Assembly: GCA_963210315.1 (NCBI GenBank)
Contig: OY723260.1
Span: 1,612,001 to 1,676,000 of the forward strand
Length of the DNA: 64,000 bases
From: Rhynchopus euleeides
Taxonomy: Eukaryota > Euglenozoa > Diplonemea > Diplonemida > Diplonemidae
Reading direction: 5' to 3'
Every line of letters begins with the position of its first letter. The first letter of the stretch is position 1. The notes beneath the pieces were generated by a model, which searched no databases, was not told the DNA's origin, and saw nothing but the letters and a program-made list of their open reading frames with translations. Of the stretch, positions 22,894-32,205 are shown one piece after another. A program made the translations under genes and the position numbers.

Positions 22894-23306
22894 CTAGGCT
22901 GCACTATACGTATAATACGTATAATACGTATAATACGTATTATACGCTCCGGATTTTCACCCCATTTTTGCATACACCGTACAGAGTGGATGTCCGTGGC
23001 TGGACTTGGAGTGTGACCTTGATATCCTTGTTGAGTGTGACTCTCACTGCATCCCCAGTCAGCTGAAGTGCCTGTGGGTGTGTAACGATGTCAGGTGAGA
23101 AGCGCAACCGCACCGACAAGGCGTGGGACGCTGTCGAAGTGCTGACGAACGACGCCACGAACCCAAAGTCCGGTGTGAGTCGCATCGTGGATGCCTGTGC
23201 AATATTGCCTGAACGTATAATACGTATTTTAACGTATAATACGCTCAACGTATAATACGTATAATACGTTATACGCTGGGGGGGTGGAACGTATAGCACA
23301 GCCTAG
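22894..23306. mobile_element. 413-bp inverted-repeat element with ACGTATAATACG ends
   Basis: The outer 18 bases (CTAGGCTG.RCTATACGT) are inverted at the two ends with two mismatches. Arrays of TATAATACG lie just inside both. The middle has a short + strand frame from ATG 23090 starting MSGEKRNRTDKAWDAVEVLT, and an open - strand frame as well. I cannot tell whether either is expressed. It is probably a MITE that has caught coding-like DNA. Confidence 0.65.
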
Positions 23307-24067
23307 CCCCCCCCCCCCGCCCCCCTGTCAGGCCATAGCTTACATCCCTTATCGCATGCCTGCCCCCCCCCCCTCCCCTCCCCTCCGTCACGAGCACACC
23401 TCCTGAGGTCTCGTCCACACAACGGGTTAGCCTTCGTCATGCATGTGTCAAACCCCGTGTCAGTAAGGCGGCTATTTTGTGAAGCACAACTCATTTATTA
23501 CCTCAGAGCGAAGGCCCCGTGACACCTGCATTTTGAGTGAGGTGTGTGGGTGGCCACGCTCTCTCTTTCTCTCTCTCTCTCTCAGTGCCTGACCCCTTCT
23601 CCTCCCCCCTCCCCGTTGTCACGACACGCGGCAGCTGCCACGCGGTACTCCCATCGGCACTGCACCTCCACGCGCTGTCTCCCCACCCCCCGCAGAGAGG
23701 GGCAGAGGGTAGGGGGGGGGGCCGGCGGTGGCAGGGCGTACGTCAGTTGGCAACCACACACACACACAGCTCAGAGAGGAGAGCGAGTGCGGGAGTGGGT
23801 GATATGGAATTTGTTGGCATTAGGGGTTCTCGCCCCACACCCCTCTCCCCTCCCTGACCCTCCCCGCCCCCCACAAGATAGCAGGCCGACAACTTTTGCA
23901 TGACGAGGGGAGAGACCATCCTTTGTGCTTCCTTCCTTCTCTGCAGCCTCCTCTTCAGCCATTATGCCACCCCCACCACCGCCCAGGCCTGCCACACAGG
24001 TGTGGGCTCATTTCCCAGCAGTGGCGGAAGGCCTGCCACCCCTACACCCGACCCCACCCCCTCCGCC
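23307..24067 (+). other. Intergenic, leader of the helicase gene
   Basis: C- and CT-runs are at 23308-23326, 23363-23385 and 23560-23585. CTTCTCTGCAG at about 23937-23947 looks like a pyrimidine tract plus acceptor, 120 bases before the chosen helicase ATG. Confidence 0.5.
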
Positions 24068-27000
24068 ATGGCAGGCCTGGTGCGCAAGGTCCCCCCCGCT
24101 CTGACCTTCGACGAGGAGCACGGCTGGGTCCTCGCTGATGACGATGACACGACCTACGCCATACAGGCGGAACACGCCAAGACCGGGAGGGCGAAGTGCA
24201 TGCGCTGCAGCGAGCTGATTCCGAAGGACTCCGTCCGCGTCGGGGTTCCGGGGAGCAAGTGGAAGGGGAAGTACGTCAACTCATGGGCGCACGCCGCGTG
24301 CATCCGCATCCGGGACTGGCTGGAGGACGCAGACACCCTCGGGCCGGACGCCCTCTCCGAGAAGATATACAACTTCGACGACCTCTCCAAGAAGGAACGC
24401 CAGACCCTGATGGCACACGTCGCCTCCCGCGACCCCCTCCCCGACCCCACCAAGGCCGAGCTGGACGACTGGCTCCCCTCCGTCTCCGCCGCAGGCCTGG
24501 AGCCCATCACCTCCCTCGACATGCCGCTCCTCCCTTTCCAGCGCCTCGGCGTGGCTTGGATGGCGAGGCAGGAAGGCACCGCGCTGCACGGCGGCATCCT
24601 CGCCGACGAGATGGGGATGGGGAAGACCATCCAGACCATCGCCCTCATCGTGCATCAGAAGCGCGAGGCAGCGCGGGGGTCGCGTGGGGGCCGCGGGGGC
24701 CGGCGGGGTGGGGGGTCCGTTTCCGCGGGGCAGACGACCCTCGTGATATGCCCTGCCTCGGCCCTGGGACAGTGGAGGGAGGAGATAGTGAGGTTTGCGC
24801 CTGATCTGGAGGTGTTGACGTTCCACACGACTGGGGGGGATGCAGCGGGGTCGACCTTCTCCAGCGCGGATGTGAAGAAGAGGATTGAAGCGGGATCCGG
24901 GGAGAAGAAACCCGCTGACTCAAAGAAGCGGAAGCGTGGGGGCGGCGGAGGGGTGCCGGCTGCCCCGCCGGATTTCTCGAAGTATGACGTGGTGCTGACG
25001 ACCTTCTCCATTGTCGAAACGCACTACCGCGAGGTGGTGAACGGGGCGAAGGTGGAGTGCGAGCACTGCCTGAGGAAGTTTCTCCCCAGCTCCCTCGCGA
25101 CCCACCTCAAGTATTTCTGCGGCCCCACCGCGAAGCGCTCCCAGAAGCAGGCACTCCGCGAGACAAAAGCGGCAGCTGCCGCAGAGAAGGCAAAGGCAAC
25201 GTTGGGTATCGGGGGCAGCGCCGCTTCCTCATCGAAGACGAAGTCATCGGTCCCCAGCATGACCAACACCTACCGGGAGATCATGTCGCAGGCGGGGAGG
25301 AACCCCATCGGGCGGTATGACAAGGGGGAGCGTGCCCGCCGGATGGGAGTCGCCATAGAGGCTGTGGGGCATGAAGGGGAGGACCCGATCTACGTCTCGA
25401 AGGATGCGGATATCAGAACCCTCACGGTGGCGAGGGTGCAGGAGCTTGTCCGGGGGAGGTATGGCGAGTCGCCCGAATCGCAGCTCCTCATCTTCAACCG
25501 GAAGCGGGTCCCCTCTGCGACACGCCAGGACCGCAGAGTGCTGCTGCAGAGCCTCGGGGTTGCGAAGGGATCGCGCATCTCCGTGTCGTTCCTCAAGGGG
25601 GGCGCTCCGGGGAACTCCGCACAGCTCAAGAGAAAGGCAGCAGACATCTCCCCTGAGGATGACACAGATGAAGACGAGGAAGAGGAGGATGATGACGATG
25701 ATGATGACAACGAGGCTGAGGAGGAGGCAGACGCCACACCCCACCCCAACACACTCCGGGTTCACATCCTCCTCGAGACCCCCGACCCCACCGGGGTATC
25801 CGGAGTGGAGGGGGGAGGCTGCTGTGTGCTGCGCACCACCTTTGCCGCGACAGAGGAGCAGTTCGACTCCTTCACCGTCATATCCCTCCTGAAGTGGGTT
25901 GCGTCCCAAGCCTCAGATGCCTGGCGGAGCGCTGCGGGGAGGCGCTCCCCAGAGAAGCGCCGCAGGCGCCGCGATGAGGGGTTGGAGGATTCGCCAGGCC
26001 CCCCCCGGGGGGTCTCCGAGCTTCTCTCCGCGGTGTTGGACACTCCGGGGATGGAGACTGCGGAGAAGATGCGGAAGGCGATGACACTCTGGTCCACCGG
26101 AGGGGATGACGACACCCCAGAGGCGCCCTCTGAGATCGCACCTTCGCAGCGCCGCCTGAAGAACCTCCCCTCCGTCGCGCTTGGGGGTGCAGGGCTTGTC
26201 GTGCACATCCGGTGCGCAGCCCCACGGAAGGAAGCCACACCGCCGCCCCTCTGCCTCGGAGCCATCCCCCTCACCACGGCAGGGCTTGCCGGGGCCAGCG
26301 TTGGGGAGCCGGCTGTTCTCCGCCCGATCCCCATCAGCCTCGATGGCATCCAGGAAAACTGGCCGACCGTCACATCCTTCCTGCGTGCCTTCCTCTCGGG
26401 GTCTGTCTGGGAGAAGAGTTCAACAGGAGGGGGTTCGAAGCCAGAGGGGGGGGCGTGGCGGAGCCTGTCGCAGAGTGCCGGGTCTGGGTCCCAGGCAGAC
26501 CTGCGTGCGGCGCTGCGGAGTGTTTCCGCGGTGTTCTCCCCGGAGAGCGCTGTTGGGGAGGAGGGGCGTGATGGCGGGAGGGGTGCCCCTCCAGCCGCGC
26601 CCCCCGCGTTTGCGGCGGGGGGCTCGCAGAGGAAGATCTGCAACATACCTGCCGTGAAGCGTGCCGTGGTGCTCCGGGGGGAGGGGGGCGGCAGCGACAG
26701 CAGCGACGAGGAAAGCGATGCCTCATCACCGCTGCCCCCACCCCCGGTGATGTATCTCCTGCTGAGCAACGGCGGTGGCGATGGGTGTGGTGGAAGTGTC
26801 GCGGAAGAGGGCAACGGCAAGGCTGAGGATGCGGAGGAGGGGGGAGACGATGCGTCGCTGTTCTCCTTCGAGAGTGGGGCTGGCGGTGGCGGTGGTGGTG
26901 GTGGTGATGGGAAGGGAGGAGGCGGTGCTGAGGATGATGAGGATGATGAGGATGATGAGGATGAGGATGAGCTGAACCACATCGAGGAGGAGGAGAGGAA

Positions 27001-28930
27001 GGAGAAGGAGAAGGCGGGGCGGGGGAAGAAGCAACCATCCCCAGGAAAGAGCGACACCACGGAGGAAGGTAGTGAAGACGATGATGATGATGATGACAGC
27101 GACGATGATGATGATGACGATGACGAGTCCTCCTCCTCCTCCTCCTCCGCACCCCCCACGAAAAAGCGCCGCGGTGCAGGGCGCAGCAACGGCACCTCCG
27201 GGGCGAAGAAGGGGAAGGGGAAGGAGGAGAAGGAGAAGGCAAAGCCGAAGGGGACCTCCAAGCTGCTGGACCTCCACCAGTCACCCCTGCATGACTTCAA
27301 GTGGGGGAGGCTCGTTGTCGACGAGGCGCACCGGATGAAGACACGCACCACCTCGACGGCGAAGGCGATCTACGACCTGACGTCGGAGGTGAGGTGGGGG
27401 CTGACGGGGACACCCCTGCAGAACAGGGTTGGGGAGCTGTTTTCGCTGGTGAGGTTCCTCTGCGTGGAGCCTTACGCATACTACTGCTGCGACGCGAAGG
27501 GGTGCAACTGCTCCCATCTCGACTGGCAGTTCGGCTGGGAGAAGCGGGCCTGCCCCGACTGCGGGCACCCCTCGATGAAGCACTTCTCGCAGTTCAACAG
27601 GCACATCCTCAACCCCATCACGAAGTATGGCTACATCGGGGATGGGTTCCGCGCGCTGCAGACCCTGCGCAGCCTTCTCGAGAGAATGCAGCTCCGCAGG
27701 ACAAAACTCGAAGTCTCCTCGGATGTCAACCTCCCGCCTTTGGAGGTTGTGGTGCACAAAGGGAAGCTCGACCAGACGGAGCGTGACTTCTACACCGCGC
27801 TGTACACCAGAAGCGAGGCGAGATTTGACGGGTATGTCGAGAAGGGCACCCTCCTGCACAACTACGCGCATATCTTCGAGCTGCTGTCGCGCTTGAGGCA
27901 GGCTGTCGACCATCCTTACATCGTGTCAACCGACGCAAACAACATCGCAGTCAAACCGGGTGGCAAGAAGGGCGGTGGAGGAGGGGGGGGTAAGTCCTCT
28001 GCTGCTGCACTGCAGAAGCTCACCTCCCGCTCCGCCGGCGCAACCACCTGCGGCATCTGCGGGGAGGCGATCAGCGGGGCGGAGGAGACATCCGCTGCAG
28101 TCAAGACCCCCTGCCGGCACTCCTTCCACGGCCCCTGCGCCGAGCTGTACTTCTCCATGGGCTCGGGAGGGAAGGCCACTGCGTCGCTGGACTGCCCAGG
28201 GTTCTGCTGCAAGAAGCAGGTGCGGCAGGAGCAGCTCAAGCCGTTCGCCACCCTCGGGAGTGCCGCAGCGGGGAAGGCTGGGAAGAAGGAGGAGGAGACG
28301 CAGGTGGAGGGTGGTGGTGAGGACGGCGATGGGGAGGAGGAGGAGGAGGAAGAGGCGGCTCTGGAGGTGAAGCCTGAGGGGTTGATGAAGAAGGTCGACC
28401 TGTCGGAGTTCACCTCGAGCACCAAGGTGGAGGACTTGGTGAGGTATGTCCTGGCGATGCCGCAGGAGGATAAGTGCATCGTGTTCTCCCAGTTCAACGG
28501 GATGTTGGACATTGTGAAGTGGAGGCTGGACACCGAGGGTGTGCGGGTGGTGAAGCTGACGGGGGATATGCCGACCGCGAAGAGGGCAGAGACGCTGAAG
28601 GCGTTCCGCACCAACCCGGCGGTGCGGGGCATTCTGCTGTCGCTGCGGGCGGGCGGTGAGGGGCTGAACCTGCAGGTCGCCAACCACGTCTTCACGCTCG
28701 ACCCCTGGTGGAACCCCGCCGTGGAGATGCAGGCGGTGCAGCGGGCGCACCGCATCGGGCAGACAAAGCCTGTGAAGGCGGTGCGCTTCATCACGGATGA
28801 TACTATTGAGGAGCGGATGTACCAGCTCCAGGAGAAGAAGCAGCTTGTGTTCGACGGCACGGTTGATGGGAGCTGCGCGGCCCTGTCAGCCCTCTCGGGG
28901 GAAGACATCGCCTTCCTGTTCAACCGATGA
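24068..28930 (+). CDS. RAD16-like SNF2/RING helicase with PARP-type zinc finger
   Basis: From ATG 24068 (context GCCATGG) the protein is 1,620 residues. An in-frame ATG at 23900 would add 56 residues but lies before a likely acceptor. Residues about 43-77 form a PARP-type finger (KCMRCSELIPK...WAHAAC). The SNF2 domain follows: Walker A DEMGMGKT near 180-187, YDVVLTTFS near 307, a C2HC finger (CEHCLRKFLPSSLATHLKYFC) near 332, DEAH near 1084 and WGLTGTPLQN near 1111. A RING finger (CGICGEAISG...CRHSFHGPC) is at about 1327-1381. The C-helicase lobe runs from KCIVFSQF (~1469) to QRAHRIGQ (~1557). SPLHDFKW before DEAH and the RING match RAD16, the nucleotide-excision-repair translocase and ubiquitin ligase. 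Roughly 750 extra residues, largely acidic or Gly/Ser-rich, split motifs Ib and II. Confidence 0.9.
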   Translation: MAGLVRKVPPALTFDEEHGWVLADDDDTTYAIQAEHAKTGRAKCMRCSELIPKDSVRVGVPGSKWKGKYVNSWAHAACIRIRDWLEDADTLGPDALSEKIYNFDDLSKKERQTLMAHVASRDPLPDPTKAELDDWLPSVSAAGLEPITSLDMPLLPFQRLGVAWMARQEGTALHGGILADEMGMGKTIQTIALIVHQKREAARGSRGGRGGRRGGGSVSAGQTTLVICPASALGQWREEIVRFAPDLEVLTFHTTGGDAAGSTFSSADVKKRIEAGSGEKKPADSKKRKRGGGGGVPAAPPDFSKYDVVLTTFSIVETHYREVVNGAKVECEHCLRKFLPSSLATHLKYFCGPTAKRSQKQALRETKAAAAAEKAKATLGIGGSAASSSKTKSSVPSMTNTYREIMSQAGRNPIGRYDKGERARRMGVAIEAVGHEGEDPIYVSKDADIRTLTVARVQELVRGRYGESPESQLLIFNRKRVPSATRQDRRVLLQSLGVAKGSRISVSFLKGGAPGNSAQLKRKAADISPEDDTDEDEEEEDDDDDDDNEAEEEADATPHPNTLRVHILLETPDPTGVSGVEGGGCCVLRTTFAATEEQFDSFTVISLLKWVASQASDAWRSAAGRRSPEKRRRRRDEGLEDSPGPPRGVSELLSAVLDTPGMETAEKMRKAMTLWSTGGDDDTPEAPSEIAPSQRRLKNLPSVALGGAGLVVHIRCAAPRKEATPPPLCLGAIPLTTAGLAGASVGEPAVLRPIPISLDGIQENWPTVTSFLRAFLSGSVWEKSSTGGGSKPEGGAWRSLSQSAGSGSQADLRAALRSVSAVFSPESAVGEEGRDGGRGAPPAAPPAFAAGGSQRKICNIPAVKRAVVLRGEGGGSDSSDEESDASSPLPPPPVMYLLLSNGGGDGCGGSVAEEGNGKAEDAEEGGDDASLFSFESGAGGGGGGGGDGKGGGGAEDDEDDEDDEDEDELNHIEEEERKEKEKAGRGKKQPSPGKSDTTEEGSEDDDDDDDSDDDDDDDDESSSSSSSAPPTKKRRGAGRSNGTSGAKKGKGKEEKEKAKPKGTSKLLDLHQSPLHDFKWGRLVVDEAHRMKTRTTSTAKAIYDLTSEVRWGLTGTPLQNRVGELFSLVRFLCVEPYAYYCCDAKGCNCSHLDWQFGWEKRACPDCGHPSMKHFSQFNRHILNPITKYGYIGDGFRALQTLRSLLERMQLRRTKLEVSSDVNLPPLEVVVHKGKLDQTERDFYTALYTRSEARFDGYVEKGTLLHNYAHIFELLSRLRQAVDHPYIVSTDANNIAVKPGGKKGGGGGGGKSSAAALQKLTSRSAGATTCGICGEAISGAEETSAAVKTPCRHSFHGPCAELYFSMGSGGKATASLDCPGFCCKKQVRQEQLKPFATLGSAAAGKAGKKEEETQVEGGGEDGDGEEEEEEEAALEVKPEGLMKKVDLSEFTSSTKVEDLVRYVLAMPQEDKCIVFSQFNGMLDIVKWRLDTEGVRVVKLTGDMPTAKRAETLKAFRTNPAVRGILLSLRAGGEGLNLQVANHVFTLDPWWNPAVEMQAVQRAHRIGQTKPVKAVRFITDDTIEERMYQLQEKKQLVFDGTVDGSCAALSALSGEDIAFLFNR

Positions 28931-29951
28931 AGAATACCTCTGCTCTGGCTCTGGGCTGCACAAACAACTTAAAACACAGACCCTGTATACGACGTCGCAC
29001 GACGTCGTGTCACGTGCGCCGGGCCTTTTTTTAAGCGCCCGATTCGAAGCACCGGCGGGGCAAGGACGCAACTCCCGGGTTTGCGGGTTTGTGGGGGGGT
29101 GGTGTTGCCCTCCCCTCCAGCCACCTCTTCTTGCTGTCCCTTTTCCTTGCAGGCGTGTTTCTCGGCACGCATCAGGGCAACGCAAAGAGGGGGTGGGTGG
29201 GGTGGGGTGGGGTGGGCTTTGTCTTGCGGGCTGAGTTCTCCGGATGTCCAACACGCCTGTGGGTGTGTAGTGGTGTGCAGTGTCGGGGGGGGGGTGGGGG
29301 TGGGGGGGGGGGCGATATTATATTATTTTGTAGCCTCATGCAATGAAGGAGGAAATGGAACACGGAGAAAGCAGGTCCGATTTGAGTTTACGGCACACGC
29401 GTAGTGCCGTAATTGCAGAGCCACATCTCACCTCATCACAGGTCGAGGTGTGTGCGTTTCACCACAACCTCTCCCCTCCCCATTCCCTCGTGTTCAGTGA
29501 GTGTTTCATTTCGGCGAGGGGCACCGCTTTGCGGACTGCACCATGTCCCGCTTGCTGTGTGTGGGGGTGTTGCCCTGTGGGCTCGGGTGCCGGGGCAGCA
29601 GCGAGGCACCTCCTCCGGTGGAGGAGGTGGGCTTCCCTGCGGTCGGGCATCGCTTTTTATCTCAGTTGGTTTGCAGAAGCAGCAGTGGGGTCTGGAAGTG
29701 GCGATATCATCAGAGGTGTGCCCGACACGACAGAAGAAAGACTCGCGTGTGGCAGTGTCAGTCCGCCTGTGGAAGAGGCGTGTTTATTAGTATTTTTAAG
29801 AGTTGTGCAACGACGCAGGAAACTGTGCCAGTGCAGATCCTTGCAGAACATCACCACGCTTCATGACAGGCGCGTGGGGTGTTCTCGCGATCGACGAATA
29901 CCTCTTCGGCCCTTCTCCTTGTTTCCTTTTCAGATTTGCACTAATACACAG

Positions 29952-30113
29952 TTTTTTCAGCACACTTTGAGTGGGCGGAAAGTGTCGCGTGCTTGTTCGT
30001 GCCCTTGTGATCCTCACCCACGACACCATCATCAGCAGGAGTGTGAGTGTGGAAGCGTCAACGCAAAAATAAACCAAAGCAAAAAGTGCCGAACAAAGCG
30101 CAGAGACACTTTT
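29952..30113 (-). repeat. Solo YR-family terminal repeat
   Basis: It starts TTTTTTCAGCACACTTTGAG, contains GTGGAAGCGTCAACGCA (complement of the TGCGTTGACGCTTC motif) and ends CGCAGAGACACTTTT. A near copy is at 31981-32145. Both resemble the terminal repeats of the retroelement at 42-46.8 kb. Confidence 0.65.
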
Positions 30114-30117
30114 ACCA

Positions 30118-30219
30118 GCTACGAGCGACGAAGCGTTAGCGAAGTCGCGAAGTAGCGAAGGAAGTCGTACGACTGAAGCTTTTTGATTAGCACCTTCATG
30201 CCACTTCACAGGCCTCAAC
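30118..30219 (+). repeat. CGAGCGACGAAGCG repeat, copy 2
   Basis: Shares about 100 bases, including GTCGTACGACTGAAGC and CATGCCACTTCACAGG, with 56185-56285 in the cyclase gene's first intron. Confidence 0.75.
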
Positions 30220-30504
30220 TTCTTTGCTAGAGACCAGGAGCCTGGTTATTGCAAAAAAGAAAACGAAGCAAAAAGTGCGTAACAGAGTGCAGAGGCACTT
30301 TCTGCGTTTATCCTATTGATGTGATGCCGAAACAAAAATGCCACAAACTTTCCGGGGAGAGTGAAGCACTCTGGGCACAACAAAATACGAACGTGTATAC
30401 GCCAGTGGAGGCCCAAGGAGCCAGAGGTGGGAGGGGTGGACGTGGAGGGACGCATCAGAGTTCGCTGGGTGCGACCACCACGAGGCAAATACCTTGACGT
30501 GTGT

Positions 30505-30585
30505 GTACAGTGGAGATCACATCAAGAGCAAGTGCTCAGTGTGTGCCTCCACTAGTATAAAACGATTCACGCGCGTGTGTGTGTG
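30505..30585 (+). repeat. TGGAGATCACATC hairpin repeat, copy 1
   Basis: It has a GTGGAG...CTCCAC stem around ATCACATCAAGAGCAAGTGCT, followed by a GT-run. Related copies are near 31758-31840, 34563-34645 and 57738-57825, each near a GTGTGTG tract. The miniature LTR element sits directly after this copy. Confidence 0.65.
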
Positions 30586-30589
30586 TGTG

Positions 30590-31742
30590 TGGTTATAAAG
30601 TTTTAAGGCGGTGTCGCCCTGCACGGGCAGTAGCACCTCCCCTTCAGTATCGCACTCCCGAAGGATTCCCCAACACGACGTGACACCGGTTTCGACGCGT
30701 ACTCTTCGTACCCCTCCCCCCGGCCGCGTCTCTTCAGCGAAGAACCGGGGATAATCGGACCAGGGCTAGCTAAACCCTGGTGGTGTCACGGGTGGGGTTG
30801 GAGAGGGAGAAAAGGAAGAAATGAAGTTGCGAAAAAGTCAAACACTGACACGTGAAATCAATAAAAAGGGTGGTATATATCGCCCCCTTGCTGCGACGAA
30901 GACACTAAATAGTCAGGCCGCTTCAAGAGTCTTGAGGGCTTGAAGGAAGAAACAGGTTGCTGATGAGTCTCAGGAGCAGGCACCTTTTGTCCGCCCACAT
31001 GACCTTCGCCCGAAGGCGAACCTCGTCCAGCTTGGCTCGATCGCCACAGAGAAGGGGATCATTCTCCGCTGTGGTGAACATCTTAAAAACCGAGGGTGCA
31101 GAGGTGGGGCAGCCCACTGGTGCGACAGCAGGCCGCCCCCGGATAGCTATAACTAGTGCATAGGAAGAATACGACGGCACACGCAACAGATGCCGAAGGC
31201 ACAACGGCGGGTCACTTTTAACCACCAGAGGAGTGGCACTCCCGAGGGGTGGGGAAGGGGGGGTAGTCACAACACTTTCGAAGGAAGAAAAGGGGCAAAT
31301 GGGATGTTTTGTGCAAGGTAGAAAGGAAGTCACAACATGAGGCAGGGGGGATTGCTCATCAGGCCTGGGGGAATAGAGGGTTTGTGTGTGGTTATAAAGT
31401 TTTAAGGCGGTGTCGCCCTGCACGGGCAGTAGCACCTCCCCTTCAGTATCGCACTCCCGAAGGATTCCCCAACACGACGTGACACCGGTTTCGACGCGTA
31501 CTCTTCGTACCCCTCCCCCCGGCCGCGTCTCTTCAGCGAAGAACCGGGGATAATCGGACCAGGGCTAGCTAAACCCTGGTGGTGTCACGGGTGGGGTTGG
31601 AGAGGGAGAAAAGGAAGAAATGAAGTTGCGAAAAAGTCAAACACTGACACGTGAAATCAATAAAAAGGGTGGTATATATCGCCCCCTTGCTGCGACGAAG
31701 ACACTAAATAGTCAGGCCGCTTCAAGAGTCTTGAGGGCTTGA
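30590..31742 (+). mobile_element. Miniature LTR-type element (TRIM-like)
   Basis: Two 354-bp direct repeats (30590-30943 and 31389-31742) appear identical. They flank 445 bases with no gene. The repeats begin TGGTTATAAAG. A purine tract, GGGGGAATAGAGGG, stands just before the right repeat at about 31367-31380, as a polypurine tract would. The element lies between GT-runs, so a target duplication cannot be read. The repeat contains nested complementary blocks: GTGACACC/GGTGTCAC, GACGCG/CGCGTC and CCAGGG/CCCTGG. Size and layout match terminal-repeat retrotransposons in miniature and the hammerhead-bearing retrozymes. I found no convincing hammerhead core. Confidence 0.75.
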
Positions 31743-31757
31743 TGTGTGTGTGTGTGT

Positions 31758-31980
31758 GTGCGGGAAGTGGAGAATACATCAAGTGCTGGTGCTGGGTGTG
31801 TTCGGCACTAGTCCAGAGTATTCGCGTGTGTGTGTGTCGTGACCCTGGCAGGGCTATCTCAGAGGGGAGAGGGAGGTGTGCGATAGAGAGCTGCCCCACC
31901 CCATCCCCGTTGGAACAATCGCCTCAGACCACTTCAGCAGGCTGGGGAGTGTGTGTGCGCAAACAGTGGGGGTGATCTGA
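31758..31980 (+). other. Repeat-derived spacer between the LTR element and the WD40 gene
   Basis: It starts with a copy of the TGGAGA/ACATCAAG hairpin repeat. The segment CTGGCAGGGCTATCTCAGA to AGTGGGGGTGATCTG (about 31853-31979) has counterparts at 34950-35040 and 35385-35445, upstream of the second WD40 gene. Confidence 0.6.
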
Positions 31981-32145
31981 TTTTTTTCAGCACACTTCGA
32001 TGTGGGCGGAAAGTGTCGCGTCCTTGTTCGTGCCCTTGTGCTCCTCACTCACGACACCATCATCAGCAGGAGTGTGAGTGTGGAAGCGTCAACGCAAAAA
32101 AGAAACCAAAGCAAAAAAGTGCCGAACAAAGCGCAGTGACACTTT
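31981..32145 (-). repeat. Solo YR-family terminal repeat
   Basis: Near copy of 29952-30113, containing GTGGAAGCGTCAACGCA and ending GCAGTGACACTTT, 60 bases before the first WD40 start codon. Confidence 0.65.
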
Positions 32146-32205
32146 CCAACAGAGCACCTTTCGGCCGGTCACACACACACATCGGCAAGCGGCAGGTGGC
32201 AACCA

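Larger units (their letters stand above)
28931..30504 (+). other. Intergenic with dispersed repeats
   Basis: No gene is supported. It holds a solo YR-family repeat (29952-30113) and a copy of the CGAGCGACGAAGCG repeat (30118-30219). GC-rich runs are near 29085 and 29285. Confidence 0.5.

Noticed and set aside
23900..24067. Upstream start of the helicase giving a hydrophobic N-terminus (MTRGETILCASFLLCSLLF)
   Set aside because: A secretion signal does not suit a nuclear repair helicase. A likely acceptor (CTGCAG) lies between this ATG and the GCCATGG start at 24068.
29343..30155. 270-residue open frame after the helicase gene
   Set aside because: No domain, it runs through dispersed repeats, and overlapping frames are equally open.
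30955..31020. Hammerhead ribozyme core CTGATGAGTC in the miniature LTR element
   Set aside because: No matching GAAA with a closing stem follows at the right distance, and the motif is in the centre, not in the terminal repeats.
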